Below, piece after piece: positions 1-6,055 of a DNA stretch of 6,055 nt. Origin of the DNA: Actinomycetota bacterium. Lineage in GTDB: Bacteria; Actinomycetota; Thermoleophilia; Gaiellales; Gaiellaceae. Numbering within the stretch: position 1 is the first letter of the stretch; each line of letters opens with the position of its first letter. Below the pieces are notes generated by a model. The model did no database searches. It saw nothing but the letters and a program-made list of their open reading frames with translations, and had not been told where the DNA came from. The position numbers were made by a program, and so were the translations under genes. Where the stretch lies: positions 1 through 6,055 of the forward strand of contig JACCVK010000040.1 of the NCBI GenBank assembly GCA_013698195.1, given 5' to 3'.

Positions 1-24
1 CAGACAATGCGCTAGGCGGAGGGC

Positions 25-1101
25 TTAGACCGCGGGATCGCGGATCGATGCAGTCTCCCGCCGGTATTCGAGCACCTCGCGACCGATCGCGAGCAGGGAG
101 CCGGCGACCGGGATGGCGAGCAGCGCACCGAGGATGCCCGCAAGCTGAGCCCCGATGAGCACGGCGCAGAGCACTGCCAGAGGCGAGAGCTCCACCGTCC
201 TCCCGTAGACGAGCGGTTGCAGGACGTGGTTCTCGAACTGCTGGTAGGCGATGAAGAAGCCGACGACGATGACACCTCGAAGCCAGTCGGTCTCGATGAA
301 CACGATCGTCCCGACGATGACCGTCGCGATGGCCGCACCCGCAAGCGGGATGAGGTCGAAGATCGCGACGACGAGACCGAGCGCGATTGCGTACTTGCTT
401 CCGACCGCGAACAGGACGATCGTCGCGAGAACCGCGGCGATAAGGCTGATGAGGAGGTTCCCGGTGACGTATCCGGACACCGTGCGGTAGATGTCGCCGC
501 CGACTCGCTCGTAACGGGCGCGAGTGTCTTCGGGGAGGAGCTCGAGGAAGCGATCGACCGCGCGTGGGCCCTCGAGGAGCATGAAGAACGTCAGGAAGAC
601 GATCGTGATGACGCCGACGACCGCCGTGACGACGCTGCGAACGACGTCGAGCACCGGCAGGCTCAGCCCGAGCACGCCCCCCGCGCCCTGACTCTCGATG
701 GCCTCGCGGATGCGGTCGACGATCTTGTACTCCTCTTGCAGGAAGCCAAGCGGTCCACGCCCGGCCGTCACGTCGTCGACGAAGTCCGGGACGGCGTCCA
801 CGAAGTCCGAGACCTGCGCCAGGAGCGGCGGAATCACGAGGAAGCCAATCCCCGTGAGCGCGAGCAGCGTCATCGCGAAGACGAGTGACGCGGCAGCCGC
901 TCGACTCAGCCCGCGTCTCTCGAAGAACTGGACGGCCGGATTGAGCGCTGCGGCGAGGAAGAGAGCGATGAGGATCCACGTGAGTACCTGCCACGCGAGG
1001 TAGGCGAGCAGAAGCGTGACGCTGGCGAGAACGGTGAGCCCGATGAGGAGAAGGACCGTGCGCGAGCGCAGGGTGACGACGCGAACCTCGGGTTGAGCCA
1101 T
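25..1101 (-). CDS. AI-2E family transporter (PerM/TqsA/YdiK-like membrane protein)
   Basis: This 358-residue polytopic membrane protein matches the AI-2E transporter family (PF01594). Members have been linked to autoinducer-2 or small-molecule export and to Na+/H+ exchange, but the substrate here cannot be told. Seen in the sequence: hydrophobic helices near residues 16-57, 68-92, 150-175, 210-233, 235-270, 273-288 and 307-338. A polar, acidic stretch at about 95-145 (with QVSDFVDAVPDFVDDV) matches the family's soluble segment after the third helix. Family hallmarks are GYVTGNLLIS (210-219), DLIPLAGA (249-256), QQFENHVLQPLVYGRTVELSP (287-307) and the glycine-rich GILGALLAIPVAG (322-334). Length is normal for the family. 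The ATG at 1099-1101 starts just before a basic stretch and the first helix; no convincing ribosome-binding site precedes it. It is transcribed away from the MFS gene at 1174. The family call is firm and the substrate is unknown. Confidence 0.93.
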   Translation of the reverse strand: MAQPEVRVVTLRSRTVLLLIGLTVLASVTLLLAYLAWQVLTWILIALFLAAALNPAVQFFERRGLSRAAAASLVFAMTLLALTGIGFLVIPPLLAQVSDFVDAVPDFVDDVTAGRGPLGFLQEEYKIVDRIREAIESQGAGGVLGLSLPVLDVVRSVVTAVVGVITIVFLTFFMLLEGPRAVDRFLELLPEDTRARYERVGGDIYRTVSGYVTGNLLISLIAAVLATIVLFAVGSKYAIALGLVVAIFDLIPLAGAAIATVIVGTIVFIETDWLRGVIVVGFFIAYQQFENHVLQPLVYGRTVELSPLAVLCAVLIGAQLAGILGALLAIPVAGSLLAIGREVLEYRRETASIRDPAV

Positions 1102-1173
1102 CGAAGCGGTGTTCGCGACAAGTCGTGGGGTTCCTGGCTCGGCGCAGTTCGGCCCTGCGCCTAGACTTGAGGC
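1102..1173. promoter_or_regulatory. Divergent intergenic region (72 nt) between the AI-2E gene and the first MFS gene
   Basis: The two genes point away from each other, so this 72-nt gap must hold the start signals for both. On the plus strand a TAGACT hexamer at 1162-1167 ends six bases before the ATG at 1174. No clear -35 box (TTGACA-like) lies at the usual distance. On the minus strand I see neither a convincing -10 box nor a Shine-Dalgarno sequence before the start at 1101. No clear operator palindrome was seen. Confidence 0.5.
1162..1167 (+). promoter_or_regulatory. Putative -10 box of a leaderless transcript for the first MFS gene
   Basis: TAGACT fits the TAnnnT form of actinobacterial -10 elements. 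It ends six bases before the ATG at 1174, which would put the transcription start at or next to the A of the start codon. The only purine-rich run, GAGG at 1169-1172, lies one base from the ATG and is too close to act as a ribosome-binding site. Both facts fit leaderless initiation, which is common in actinobacteria. A hexamer this short also occurs by chance, so the call is tentative. Confidence 0.4.
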
Positions 1174-2508
1174 ATGCGCTCGGGGCTGCTCGGTCTCGCG
1201 ATCGGGCTCGCGCTCGCCGACTCCTCGGTCGTCACGCTCGCGCTCCCCGAGATACTCGGCCGGTTCGACGTGGACGTGACCACCGTCGCGTGGGTGCTCA
1301 CGTCGTACAACCTCGCTCTGGCGCTACTTGCGGTACCCGCGGCCTACGTCGCGCGGCGGCGGCCCCGCTCGGCGTTCGCTGCGGGTGCGGTCGTTTTTGC
1401 CGGAGCGTCGCTAGTCTGCGGTCTCGCGCCGTCGTTCGAGCTTCTGGTCGCCGGTCGGTGCGTTCAGGCCGTGGGGGGTGCCTTCGTCGTCGTCGCCGCG
1501 CTCGACCTTCTCGCCGCCACGACGGGAAGCGACGTGCGCGCGGCGCACCTGTGGGTGCTCGCAGGCGTTCTCGGAGCTTCGCTCGGCCCGGCCGCCGGGG
1601 GGATCCTGACCGAAGCTCTGGGGTGGGAGTCGATCTTCCTCGTCCAGGTGCCACTGGCGCTGCTGACGCTCGCTGTCCTGCGCGGGCTCGCAATCGAGCG
1701 GAGGACTGCCCGCGCCGGACGGCCGCGGCTCACCGCCAACGCAGCGCTGCTCCTGCTCTCCGGCGGACTCGTAGCCGCACTCTTCCTGCTCGTGCTTCTG
1801 CTCGTAGACGGGTGGGCGATGTCGCCGGCCGCCGCGGGAGTCGTGGTAACCGTGATCCCGCTCGTCGCGATCGTCGCGGGCCGCTTCGCGCCGCGCTCGC
1901 TCACGGTGGGAATGCGCATCGCGACCGGTGTCGTCCTCGTCGCCGGGGGCCTCGCCTGCCTCGCTTTCATGCCGCGCGCGGGTTGGGTTTGGACGCTTGC
2001 GCCGCAGCTTTTGGTCGGCGCAGGTCTCGGTCTCACGCTCGGCTCCCTCACAGAGCGCGCGGTCGCCGGCCGGCCCGCGCAGGTCGTGCACGGGGGCTGG
2101 ACAATCGCGGCGCGCCACGCCGGAGTCGTGCTCGGGTTGCTTCTGCTCGCCCCCGTTCTCACCGAAGCGCTCGAGACGAACCGGGAGAGGGCCGTACGGG
2201 CCGGGGCGGCTGAAGTTCTCGACAGCCGGATCCCGCCGCTCGACAAGCTCCGTCTTGCCCAGGACGTGCTCGACGAGGTGGAGCGCGCGCGGGACGACGG
2301 CAAGCTCCCCACCGTTGCGGCGGTCTTCGAGGATCGGCCTGACGACGAGGAGTACCGCTCGCTGCGCGCCGGGCTCGAAGATCAGCTCGACCGGGCCGTT
2401 ACCGATGCGTTCTCGCGCCCGTTCCTCCTCGCCGCGGTCCTCGCGCTCGCAGCGCTCGTGCCGATGGCGCTCGTGCCCTTCGCCCCTGGGAGGAGTGAGC
2501 CGTTGTGA
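1174..2508 (+). CDS. MFS transporter, compact DHA2-like drug/metabolite exporter with a long extracytoplasmic loop
   Basis: This 444-residue major facilitator superfamily protein is probably a proton-coupled exporter in the inner membrane. DHA2-type signatures: ADSSVVTLALPEI (15-27) in helix 1, WVLTSYNLA (40-48) in helix 2, and antiporter motif C, GASLGPAAGG (134-143), in helix 5. The usual motif A in the helix 2-3 loop is degenerate (YVARRRPRS, 58-66; no Gly or Asp). I count 12 hydrophobic helices, with helices 7-12 near 190-211, 218-237, 247-266, 271-293, 308-332 and 415-436. Typical DHA2 proteins have 14, and the central extra pair seems absent. Between helices 11 and 12 is an ~80-residue charged, helix-prone segment (about 333-413), predicted outside the cell by the even-helix topology. 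The ATG at 1174 precedes helix 1 directly with no usable ribosome-binding site. The stop overlaps the GTG of the next gene by 4 nt, so the two are likely coupled. Substrate unknown. Confidence 0.88.
   Translation: MRSGLLGLAIGLALADSSVVTLALPEILGRFDVDVTTVAWVLTSYNLALALLAVPAAYVARRRPRSAFAAGAVVFAGASLVCGLAPSFELLVAGRCVQAVGGAFVVVAALDLLAATTGSDVRAAHLWVLAGVLGASLGPAAGGILTEALGWESIFLVQVPLALLTLAVLRGLAIERRTARAGRPRLTANAALLLLSGGLVAALFLLVLLLVDGWAMSPAAAGVVVTVIPLVAIVAGRFAPRSLTVGMRIATGVVLVAGGLACLAFMPRAGWVWTLAPQLLVGAGLGLTLGSLTERAVAGRPAQVVHGGWTIAARHAGVVLGLLLLAPVLTEALETNRERAVRAGAAEVLDSRIPPLDKLRLAQDVLDEVERARDDGKLPTVAAVFEDRPDDEEYRSLRAGLEDQLDRAVTDAFSRPFLLAAVLALAALVPMALVPFAPGRSEPL
2488..2495 (+). promoter_or_regulatory. 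Ribosome-binding site for the 155-residue protein
   Basis: GGGAGGAG lies within the last codons of the upstream MFS gene and is nine bases before the GTG at 2505. It is the best Shine-Dalgarno sequence in the window. It supports the GTG start and the 4-nt GTGA overlap with the MFS stop codon, an arrangement typical of translational coupling. Confidence 0.75.
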
Positions 2509-2972
2509 AACGGGGCCTGCCCTTGCTCGTCGCACTCGGGGCCGTCGCCGCGGTCCTGGTTCCCTACCTCGCACTTGGTGGTTCGTCCTACGAGCCTGCG
2601 GCCGTAGCCGATCCCTGTGCCGCACGAGACTGGCGGGACCCGGACGGACTCTCGGAAGTCCTCGAGCAGATCGTCCTCTCGGCGCTCGACGGGGCGGCCT
2701 GCGAGCTCGGCGTCTCGCGTGAGGAGCTCGTGCTCGCCGTGCGGAGCGAGGATGCGCTCGCTGAGTTCGCGGACGAGCGTGGGATCTCGCGCACGGACGC
2801 GGAGGAGGCAGTCGCGGACGGTCTGACCCGGGCAGTCGACGATGCCGAGGAAGCCGGCGCACTCCCGAGCCTGCTCGGCGGCCTCGTCCGGCGCGCGGTC
2901 GAATCGGTTCCGGTCTGGCTTCTGCTCGATGCGCTCGACAGGCTGGAGGATCTCGGCGCACTGTTGCCGTGA
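2505..2972 (+). CDS. Membrane-anchored or secreted helical protein of unknown function, coupled to the MFS transporter
   Basis: I do not recognise a named family for this 155-residue protein. It starts with a short basic end (MKR) and one hydrophobic helix at about 5-24, a signal peptide or signal anchor; there is no lipobox cysteine. The rest is acidic, alanine- and leucine-rich and predicted mostly helical and extracytoplasmic. It has only two cysteines, C38 and C66, which could form a disulfide. Two similar short segments, GVSREEL (69-75) and GISRTDA (93-99), hint at a small internal repeat. The C-terminal part (about 131-155) is an amphipathic, leucine-rich helix. The gene begins with GTG inside the stop of the MFS gene and has a strong ribosome-binding site, so it is probably made together with the transporter. 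An accessory or partner role is inferred from this context only. Codon use resembles its neighbours and gives no sign of recent transfer. Confidence 0.8.
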   Translation: MKRGLPLLVALGAVAAVLVPYLALGGSSYEPAAVADPCAARDWRDPDGLSEVLEQIVLSALDGAACELGVSREELVLAVRSEDALAEFADERGISRTDAEEAVADGLTRAVDDAEEAGALPSLLGGLVRRAVESVPVWLLLDALDRLEDLGALLP

Positions 2973-3095
2973 AGCGAGCAGAGACCTTTTCTCATGGTCG
3001 TGTTCGCACCGCTCTCGGCCTGGCTCTAGCGGCGGGCCGTCACGCGCTGATCGCGGCGCGGAAGCAATTCCGGCCGCCGCCGGTTAGGTAGACAC
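2973..3095. other. Intergenic region (123 nt) between the MFS/small-protein pair and the second MFS gene
   Basis: No open frame or RNA gene is evident here. I see no intrinsic terminator: the only T run (CTTTTCTC, near 2988-2995) is not preceded by a GC-rich hairpin. Two short inverted repeats occur. CGCGC/GCGCG at 3043-3047 and 3056-3060 encloses an 8-nt loop. CCGGC/GCCGG at 3070-3083 encloses a 4-nt loop and sits just before the putative -10 box. In DNA this GC-rich such short repeats are expected by chance, so neither is called as an operator. Confidence 0.45.
3084..3089 (+). promoter_or_regulatory. Possible -10 box of a leaderless transcript for the second MFS gene
   Basis: TTAGGT ends six bases before the ATG at 3096, the same spacing as TAGACT before the first MFS gene. 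It lacks the A at the second position of the TAnnnT consensus; the overlapping TAGGTA (3085-3090) has that A but lacks the final T. No Shine-Dalgarno-like sequence lies before the ATG, which favours a leaderless start. No clear -35 box is visible. Confidence 0.25.
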
Positions 3096-4361
3096 ATGAA
3101 CGACCTCGCGAAGCGCATCCAGCGCACGTACCTGACGCTGCTCCTCGGTAACACGCTCGCGGCGTCGTTCATCTGGGGCATCAATACGCTCTTCCTGCTC
3201 GATGCCGGGCTCTCGAACCTCGAGGCATTCGCGGCGAACGCGTTCTTCACCGCCGGGATGGTCGTTTTCGAGATTCCGACCGGGATCGTGGCGGACACCT
3301 GGGGCAGGCGGACGTCGTACCTCCTCGGCACGATCACGCTGGCCGGCTCGACACTCCTCTATTACCTCTTGTGGGAGCTCGACGCACCGTTCTGGCAGTG
3401 GGCGGTCGTCTCGATGCTCCTCGGGCTCGGGTTCACGTTCTTCTCGGGGGCGACGGAGGCCTGGCTCGTCGATGCGCTCGACTATGCGGGGTACGAGGGC
3501 GGCCTCGAGACGGTCCTCGGACGAGGACAGATGGTCTCCGGCGCAGCCATGCTCGGCGGCTCTGTTGCCGGAGGCGTAATCGCCCAGGCGACGACCCTCG
3601 GCGTTCCGTTCCTGCTCCGCGTGGTCGTCCTGCTCGCGATGTTCGCGGCCGCGTGGAAGCTCATGCACGACCTGGGCTTTACGCCCGATCGTTCCGCCGG
3701 TCCGGTGCAGGCCGTCGGCCGCGTCTTCTCGAACTCGCTCGAGCATGGCCTCAAGAACCCGCCGGTGCGGTGGGTGATGCTGGCCGCGCCCTTTACCTCG
3801 GGGATCGGCGTGTACACGTTTTACGCGCTCCAGCCCTACCTGCTCGAGCTCTACGGCGACTCCGAGGCGTACTCGGTGGCCGGTCTTGCGGCAGCGATCG
3901 TGGCAGGCGCGCAGATCGCGGGCGGCTACGCCGCGCCGAAGATCCGCGGCCTGTTCCACAAGCGCACATCGGCTCTCATCCTCGCGACGCTTGCGAGCTC
4001 CGGGGTCCTGCTCCTGCTCGGCCTGACGGATGCCTTCTGGCTCGCGCTGGCGCTGCTCGTCGTCTGGGGACTCCTCTTCGCCGCGAGCATGCCGATCAAG
4101 CAGGCGTATCTGAACGACCTGATTCCGTCGCAGCAGCGCGCGACCGTCCTGTCCTTCGACTCGCTCATGGGCAGCACCGGCGGCGTCGTGATCCAGCCGG
4201 TGCTCGGCCGCGCGGCCGACGTCTCGAGCTATGCGACGTCGTTCGTCATCGGCGGGGCGTTCCAACTGCTCGCGGTTCCATTCCTCCTCCTCAGCCGCCG
4301 CGAGCGATCTCCGGCGGACGCGGCCGTCGCCTCGTCGGCTCCAACGCCCGCGGAGCAATGA
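3096..4361 (+). CDS. MFS transporter (second, different subfamily)
   Basis: This 421-residue, 12-helix major facilitator superfamily protein is probably a proton-driven exporter of a drug-like or metabolic compound; the substrate is unknown. A near-perfect motif A, GIVADTWGRRTS (63-74), is in the helix 2-3 loop, preceded by FEIPT (58-62). The helix 4 region has SGATEAWLVDAL (117-128), a pattern common in bacterial MFS proteins of this kind. Helices lie near 13-35, 44-65, 75-96, 101-123, 147-165, 168-190, 225-248, 258-280, 290-310, 313-332, 352-372 and 378-399. A hydrophilic tail follows (400-421) and looks like a natural C-terminus. The loop between helices 6 and 7 (about 191-224) is short and unremarkable. 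The ATG at 3096 sits at the usual distance before helix 1 and has no ribosome-binding site. It differs clearly from the MFS gene at 1174, so the two are not a recent duplication. Its stop overlaps an ATG at 4358. Confidence 0.9.
   Translation: MNDLAKRIQRTYLTLLLGNTLAASFIWGINTLFLLDAGLSNLEAFAANAFFTAGMVVFEIPTGIVADTWGRRTSYLLGTITLAGSTLLYYLLWELDAPFWQWAVVSMLLGLGFTFFSGATEAWLVDALDYAGYEGGLETVLGRGQMVSGAAMLGGSVAGGVIAQATTLGVPFLLRVVVLLAMFAAAWKLMHDLGFTPDRSAGPVQAVGRVFSNSLEHGLKNPPVRWVMLAAPFTSGIGVYTFYALQPYLLELYGDSEAYSVAGLAAAIVAGAQIAGGYAAPKIRGLFHKRTSALILATLASSGVLLLLGLTDAFWLALALLVVWGLLFAASMPIKQAYLNDLIPSQQRATVLSFDSLMGSTGGVVIQPVLGRAADVSSYATSFVIGGAFQLLAVPFLLLSRRERSPADAAVASSAPTPAEQ
4358..4361 (+). other. ATGA stop/start overlap between the second MFS gene and the presumed original mmpL start
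   Basis: The MFS stop TGA (4359-4361) overlaps an ATG (4358-4360), the classic form of coupled genes in an operon. Reading from this ATG gives MSLARMTQ and then non-coding-looking sequence ending at a TGA at 4472-4474. The recognisable MMPL residues lie one frame away. The ATG may be the native mmpL start, left behind when the adjoining segment was lost. A GGAG at 4352-4355 is only two bases upstream, too close for a normal ribosome-binding site. Confidence 0.4.
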
Positions 4362-4362
4362 G

Positions 4363-6055
4363 TTTGGCCCGGATGACCCAACCGGCCTCGAAAGCGTCGG
4401 CGATCCCTTCAGCGAGAACACGCTCTCGGACGACGGGCGCATCGCCTACGCCGAGGCGCAATTCGATCGCGTGATCTTCGAGGAGGATCGCGAGCAGGTC
4501 GTCGCCGTCCAGGACACGGTACGCACGGCGGTCGAACCCGTGGGCGTGGTCGCCGAGTTCAACGGCGATGCGGAGTTCCCACCCGTCGAGCAGGGGACGT
4601 CGGAGCTCCTCGGCTTGCTCGCGGCGATCATCGTGCTCATCGTCGTCTTCCGGACGCTCGTCGCGTCGTTGATTCCGATCGCGCTGGCCCTCGTCGCCTT
4701 GATGTCTGCCTTCCTCTTGCTGTTCATTCTCGCCGGCCTGACGACGATCAACACGATCACGCCGATCCTGCTCTCGATGATCGGGCTCGGTGTCGGCATC
4801 GACTACTCGCTCTTTATCGTGACGCGCTTCAGGCAGCTACTGCACGAAGGGCTGTCACCGCAGGACGCCGCGTCCGAAGCCGGTGCGTCCGCAGGACGCG
4901 CGGTGCTCTTCGCCGGCTTGACCGTCGCAATCTCCGTGACCGGGCTTGCCTTCTTCGGCATGGACTTCGTCACGAAGCTCGGAATCGCGAGCGCGCTCGG
5001 AGTGTTGACGACGGTGCTGATCGCCAACTCGCTCCTGCTGGCCGTGCTCTCCCTGCTCGGCCACAAGATCGACCGCCTGAAGGTGCCGTTCCTGCCCCCG
5101 ATCGACGACTCCGAGGCCGCGCGGGAGAGGACGATCTTCGCTCGCTGGGGTCGGTTCGTGACCGCGAACGCGAAAGTTGTGTTCCCCGTCGTCCTCATCC
5201 TCATCGTCGTCCTCGCAGGGACCTCCGCGCTCGTGCGGCTGGGTGCGGCAGATCAGGGAACGCAGCCTACGGCGCAGACGAGCCGCAGGGCATACGACCT
5301 GCTGGCGGAAGGCTTCGGCGCGGGTTTCAACGGCCCGATCCCGATCGTCGTCGACGTGAACGGCGACGCCCAGGCGCCGCAGCGGATCTTCGAGGGCGCG
5401 CGGGACCTCCCAGGCGTGGCATCCGCCGGCGAGCCGCAGTTCAACGATCCGAAGACCGTCGCGCTCGTCTTCGTCACTCCCGACTCTGCACCGCAGGACG
5501 TCGAGACCGACGAGCTCGTAACCCGGCTTCGGGGCGACGTCGTTCCGGCTGCGACCGAAGGCGGAGACGCGGTCGCATACGTCTCGGGTCAGACCGCCGC
5601 GTTCAAGGACATCGGGGATCGAATCCTGGAACGGCTGCCGCTCTTCCTCCTGTACATCGTCGGCGTCACGTTCATCGTCCTCGCGATGGCTTTCAGGTCG
5701 ATCGTGATCTCGCTGACCGCGGCGGTCACGACCATTCTCTCGGCCTTCGTGGGCTTCGGTGTGCTCACGCTCGTGGTGCAGGAGGGGCACCTGCTCGGCT
5801 TGACGGGGCTCGACAAGACCGGTCCGATCGAGACGTTCGTCCCGCCGATTGCCTTCGCGATCTTCTTCGGGCTCTCGATGGACTACATGGTCTTCATCAT
5901 GAGCCGGATCCGGGAGGAGCATGTCTACGGACTGAACACCCGAGACGCGGTCGAGCACGGCATCGCCGCCATCGGCAGGGTGGTCGTCGCGGCCGCGCTG
6001 ATCATGGGCACGGTCTTCGCGGCCTTCATCTTGAGCGCCGATCGCATCCCGAAGG
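4363..6055 (+). CDS. MMPL/RND-family exporter, N-terminally incomplete and cut by the window end
   Basis: The frame codes for an MMPL-domain transporter (PF03176), a proton-driven RND-type exporter of lipids or other hydrophobic compounds in actinobacteria. The first recognisable residues are GLESVGDPF (from 4384) and DDGRIAYAEAQFD, the end of the first periplasmic domain. Then come helices 2-6 (about 4600-5060), a linker, helix 7 (about 5173-5235), the second periplasmic domain (about 5236-5630) and helices 8-11 (5635 to about 6035). Helix 12 lies beyond the edge. Both Asp-Tyr pairs that relay protons in this family are present: GIDYSLF (Asp codon 4801) and SMDYMVF (Asp codon 5881). Helix 1 and roughly the first 110-130 residues of a normal MMPL protein are missing. 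The ATG at 4358, overlapping the MFS stop, is in another frame that closes at 4474. After the MFS stop the first in-frame start is GTG 4471; an ATG at 4231 lies inside the MFS gene. The start given here is the first codon after the MFS stop in this frame, not a real start. The gene may be non-functional or mis-assembled. Confidence 0.85.

Noticed and set aside
217..888. 223-codon plus-strand frame opposite the AI-2E gene
   Set aside because: The Asp/Glu/Arg-rich translation is the mirror of a hydrophobic membrane-protein gene and has no family resemblance.
1411..2961. 516-codon open frame on the minus strand opposite the first MFS gene and the small protein
   Set aside because: It reads as Arg/Glu/Pro-rich low-information sequence with no recognisable domain and covers two genes with clear membrane-protein character on the plus strand. 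Long antisense frames are expected in DNA of this GC content.
2973..3000. Terminator after the small protein, from the CTTTTCTC run
   Set aside because: The T run is interrupted and no GC-rich stem of useful length precedes it; only 4-bp pairings can be formed.
4231..4362. ATG 4231 as the MMPL start, with the gene overlapping the MFS gene by about 130 bases
   Set aside because: It is in the MMPL frame, but the added residues are a Ser/Arg-rich out-of-frame reading of the MFS C-terminus and contain no membrane helix. An automatic caller could choose it, but it is not biologically convincing.
3084..4442. 452-codon open frame on the minus strand opposite the second MFS gene
   Set aside because: Its translation is highly charged and featureless, while the plus strand shows MFS motif A and 12 helices. 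It is a composition shadow.
3371..4474. 367-codon plus-strand frame overlapping the second MFS gene and including the ATG at 4358
   Set aside because: Most of it is an out-of-frame Arg/Ala-rich reading of the MFS gene. Only its last 38 codons after ATG 4358 were considered, as a possible remnant of the mmpL start.
4855..5958. 367-codon open frame on the minus strand opposite the MMPL gene
   Set aside because: It is a charged shadow of a gene whose plus-strand frame carries both MMPL Asp-Tyr motifs.

Overview
The window is dense, high-GC DNA (roughly two thirds G+C by eye). Gaps between genes are short and codons ending in C or G are strongly preferred. One start is GTG, gene junctions overlap by 4 nt, and two starts look leaderless. 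Together these suggest a high-GC actinobacterium, possibly a Thermoleophilia-like lineage. That placement is an inference from style and protein flavour, not from a marker gene. No RNA gene, mobile element or CRISPR array was seen, and no stretch over 300 bases lacks a gene.

Layout: (1) 25-1101, minus strand, a complete AI-2E/PerM-family membrane protein. (2) A 72-nt divergent intergenic region. (3) 1174-2508, plus strand, a compact DHA2-like MFS transporter with an unusual ~80-residue charged extracytoplasmic loop between its last two membrane helices. It overlaps by 4 nt with (4) 2505-2972, a 155-residue membrane-anchored helical protein of unknown function, preceded by a good ribosome-binding site. 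(5) A 123-nt intergenic region. (6) 3096-4361, a second MFS transporter of a different subfamily. (7) From about 4363 to the window end, an MMPL/RND-type exporter that is open to the right edge and lacks its N-terminal membrane helix and the first part of its first periplasmic domain.

The whole window is devoted to membrane transport: an AI-2E-family protein, two probable drug or metabolite exporters of the MFS and an MMPL exporter. Genes 3 and 4 look like a translationally coupled pair, and both place a charged helical region outside the membrane. Genes 6 and 7 meet at an ATGA stop/start overlap, but the ATG is not in the frame of the recognisable MMPL sequence. This points to an out-of-frame internal deletion, a rearrangement or an assembly join just after 4358. 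The two most interesting points are the MFS/small-protein pair and the broken start of the MMPL gene. The long minus-strand open frames opposite the MFS and MMPL genes are composition shadows and are not annotated.
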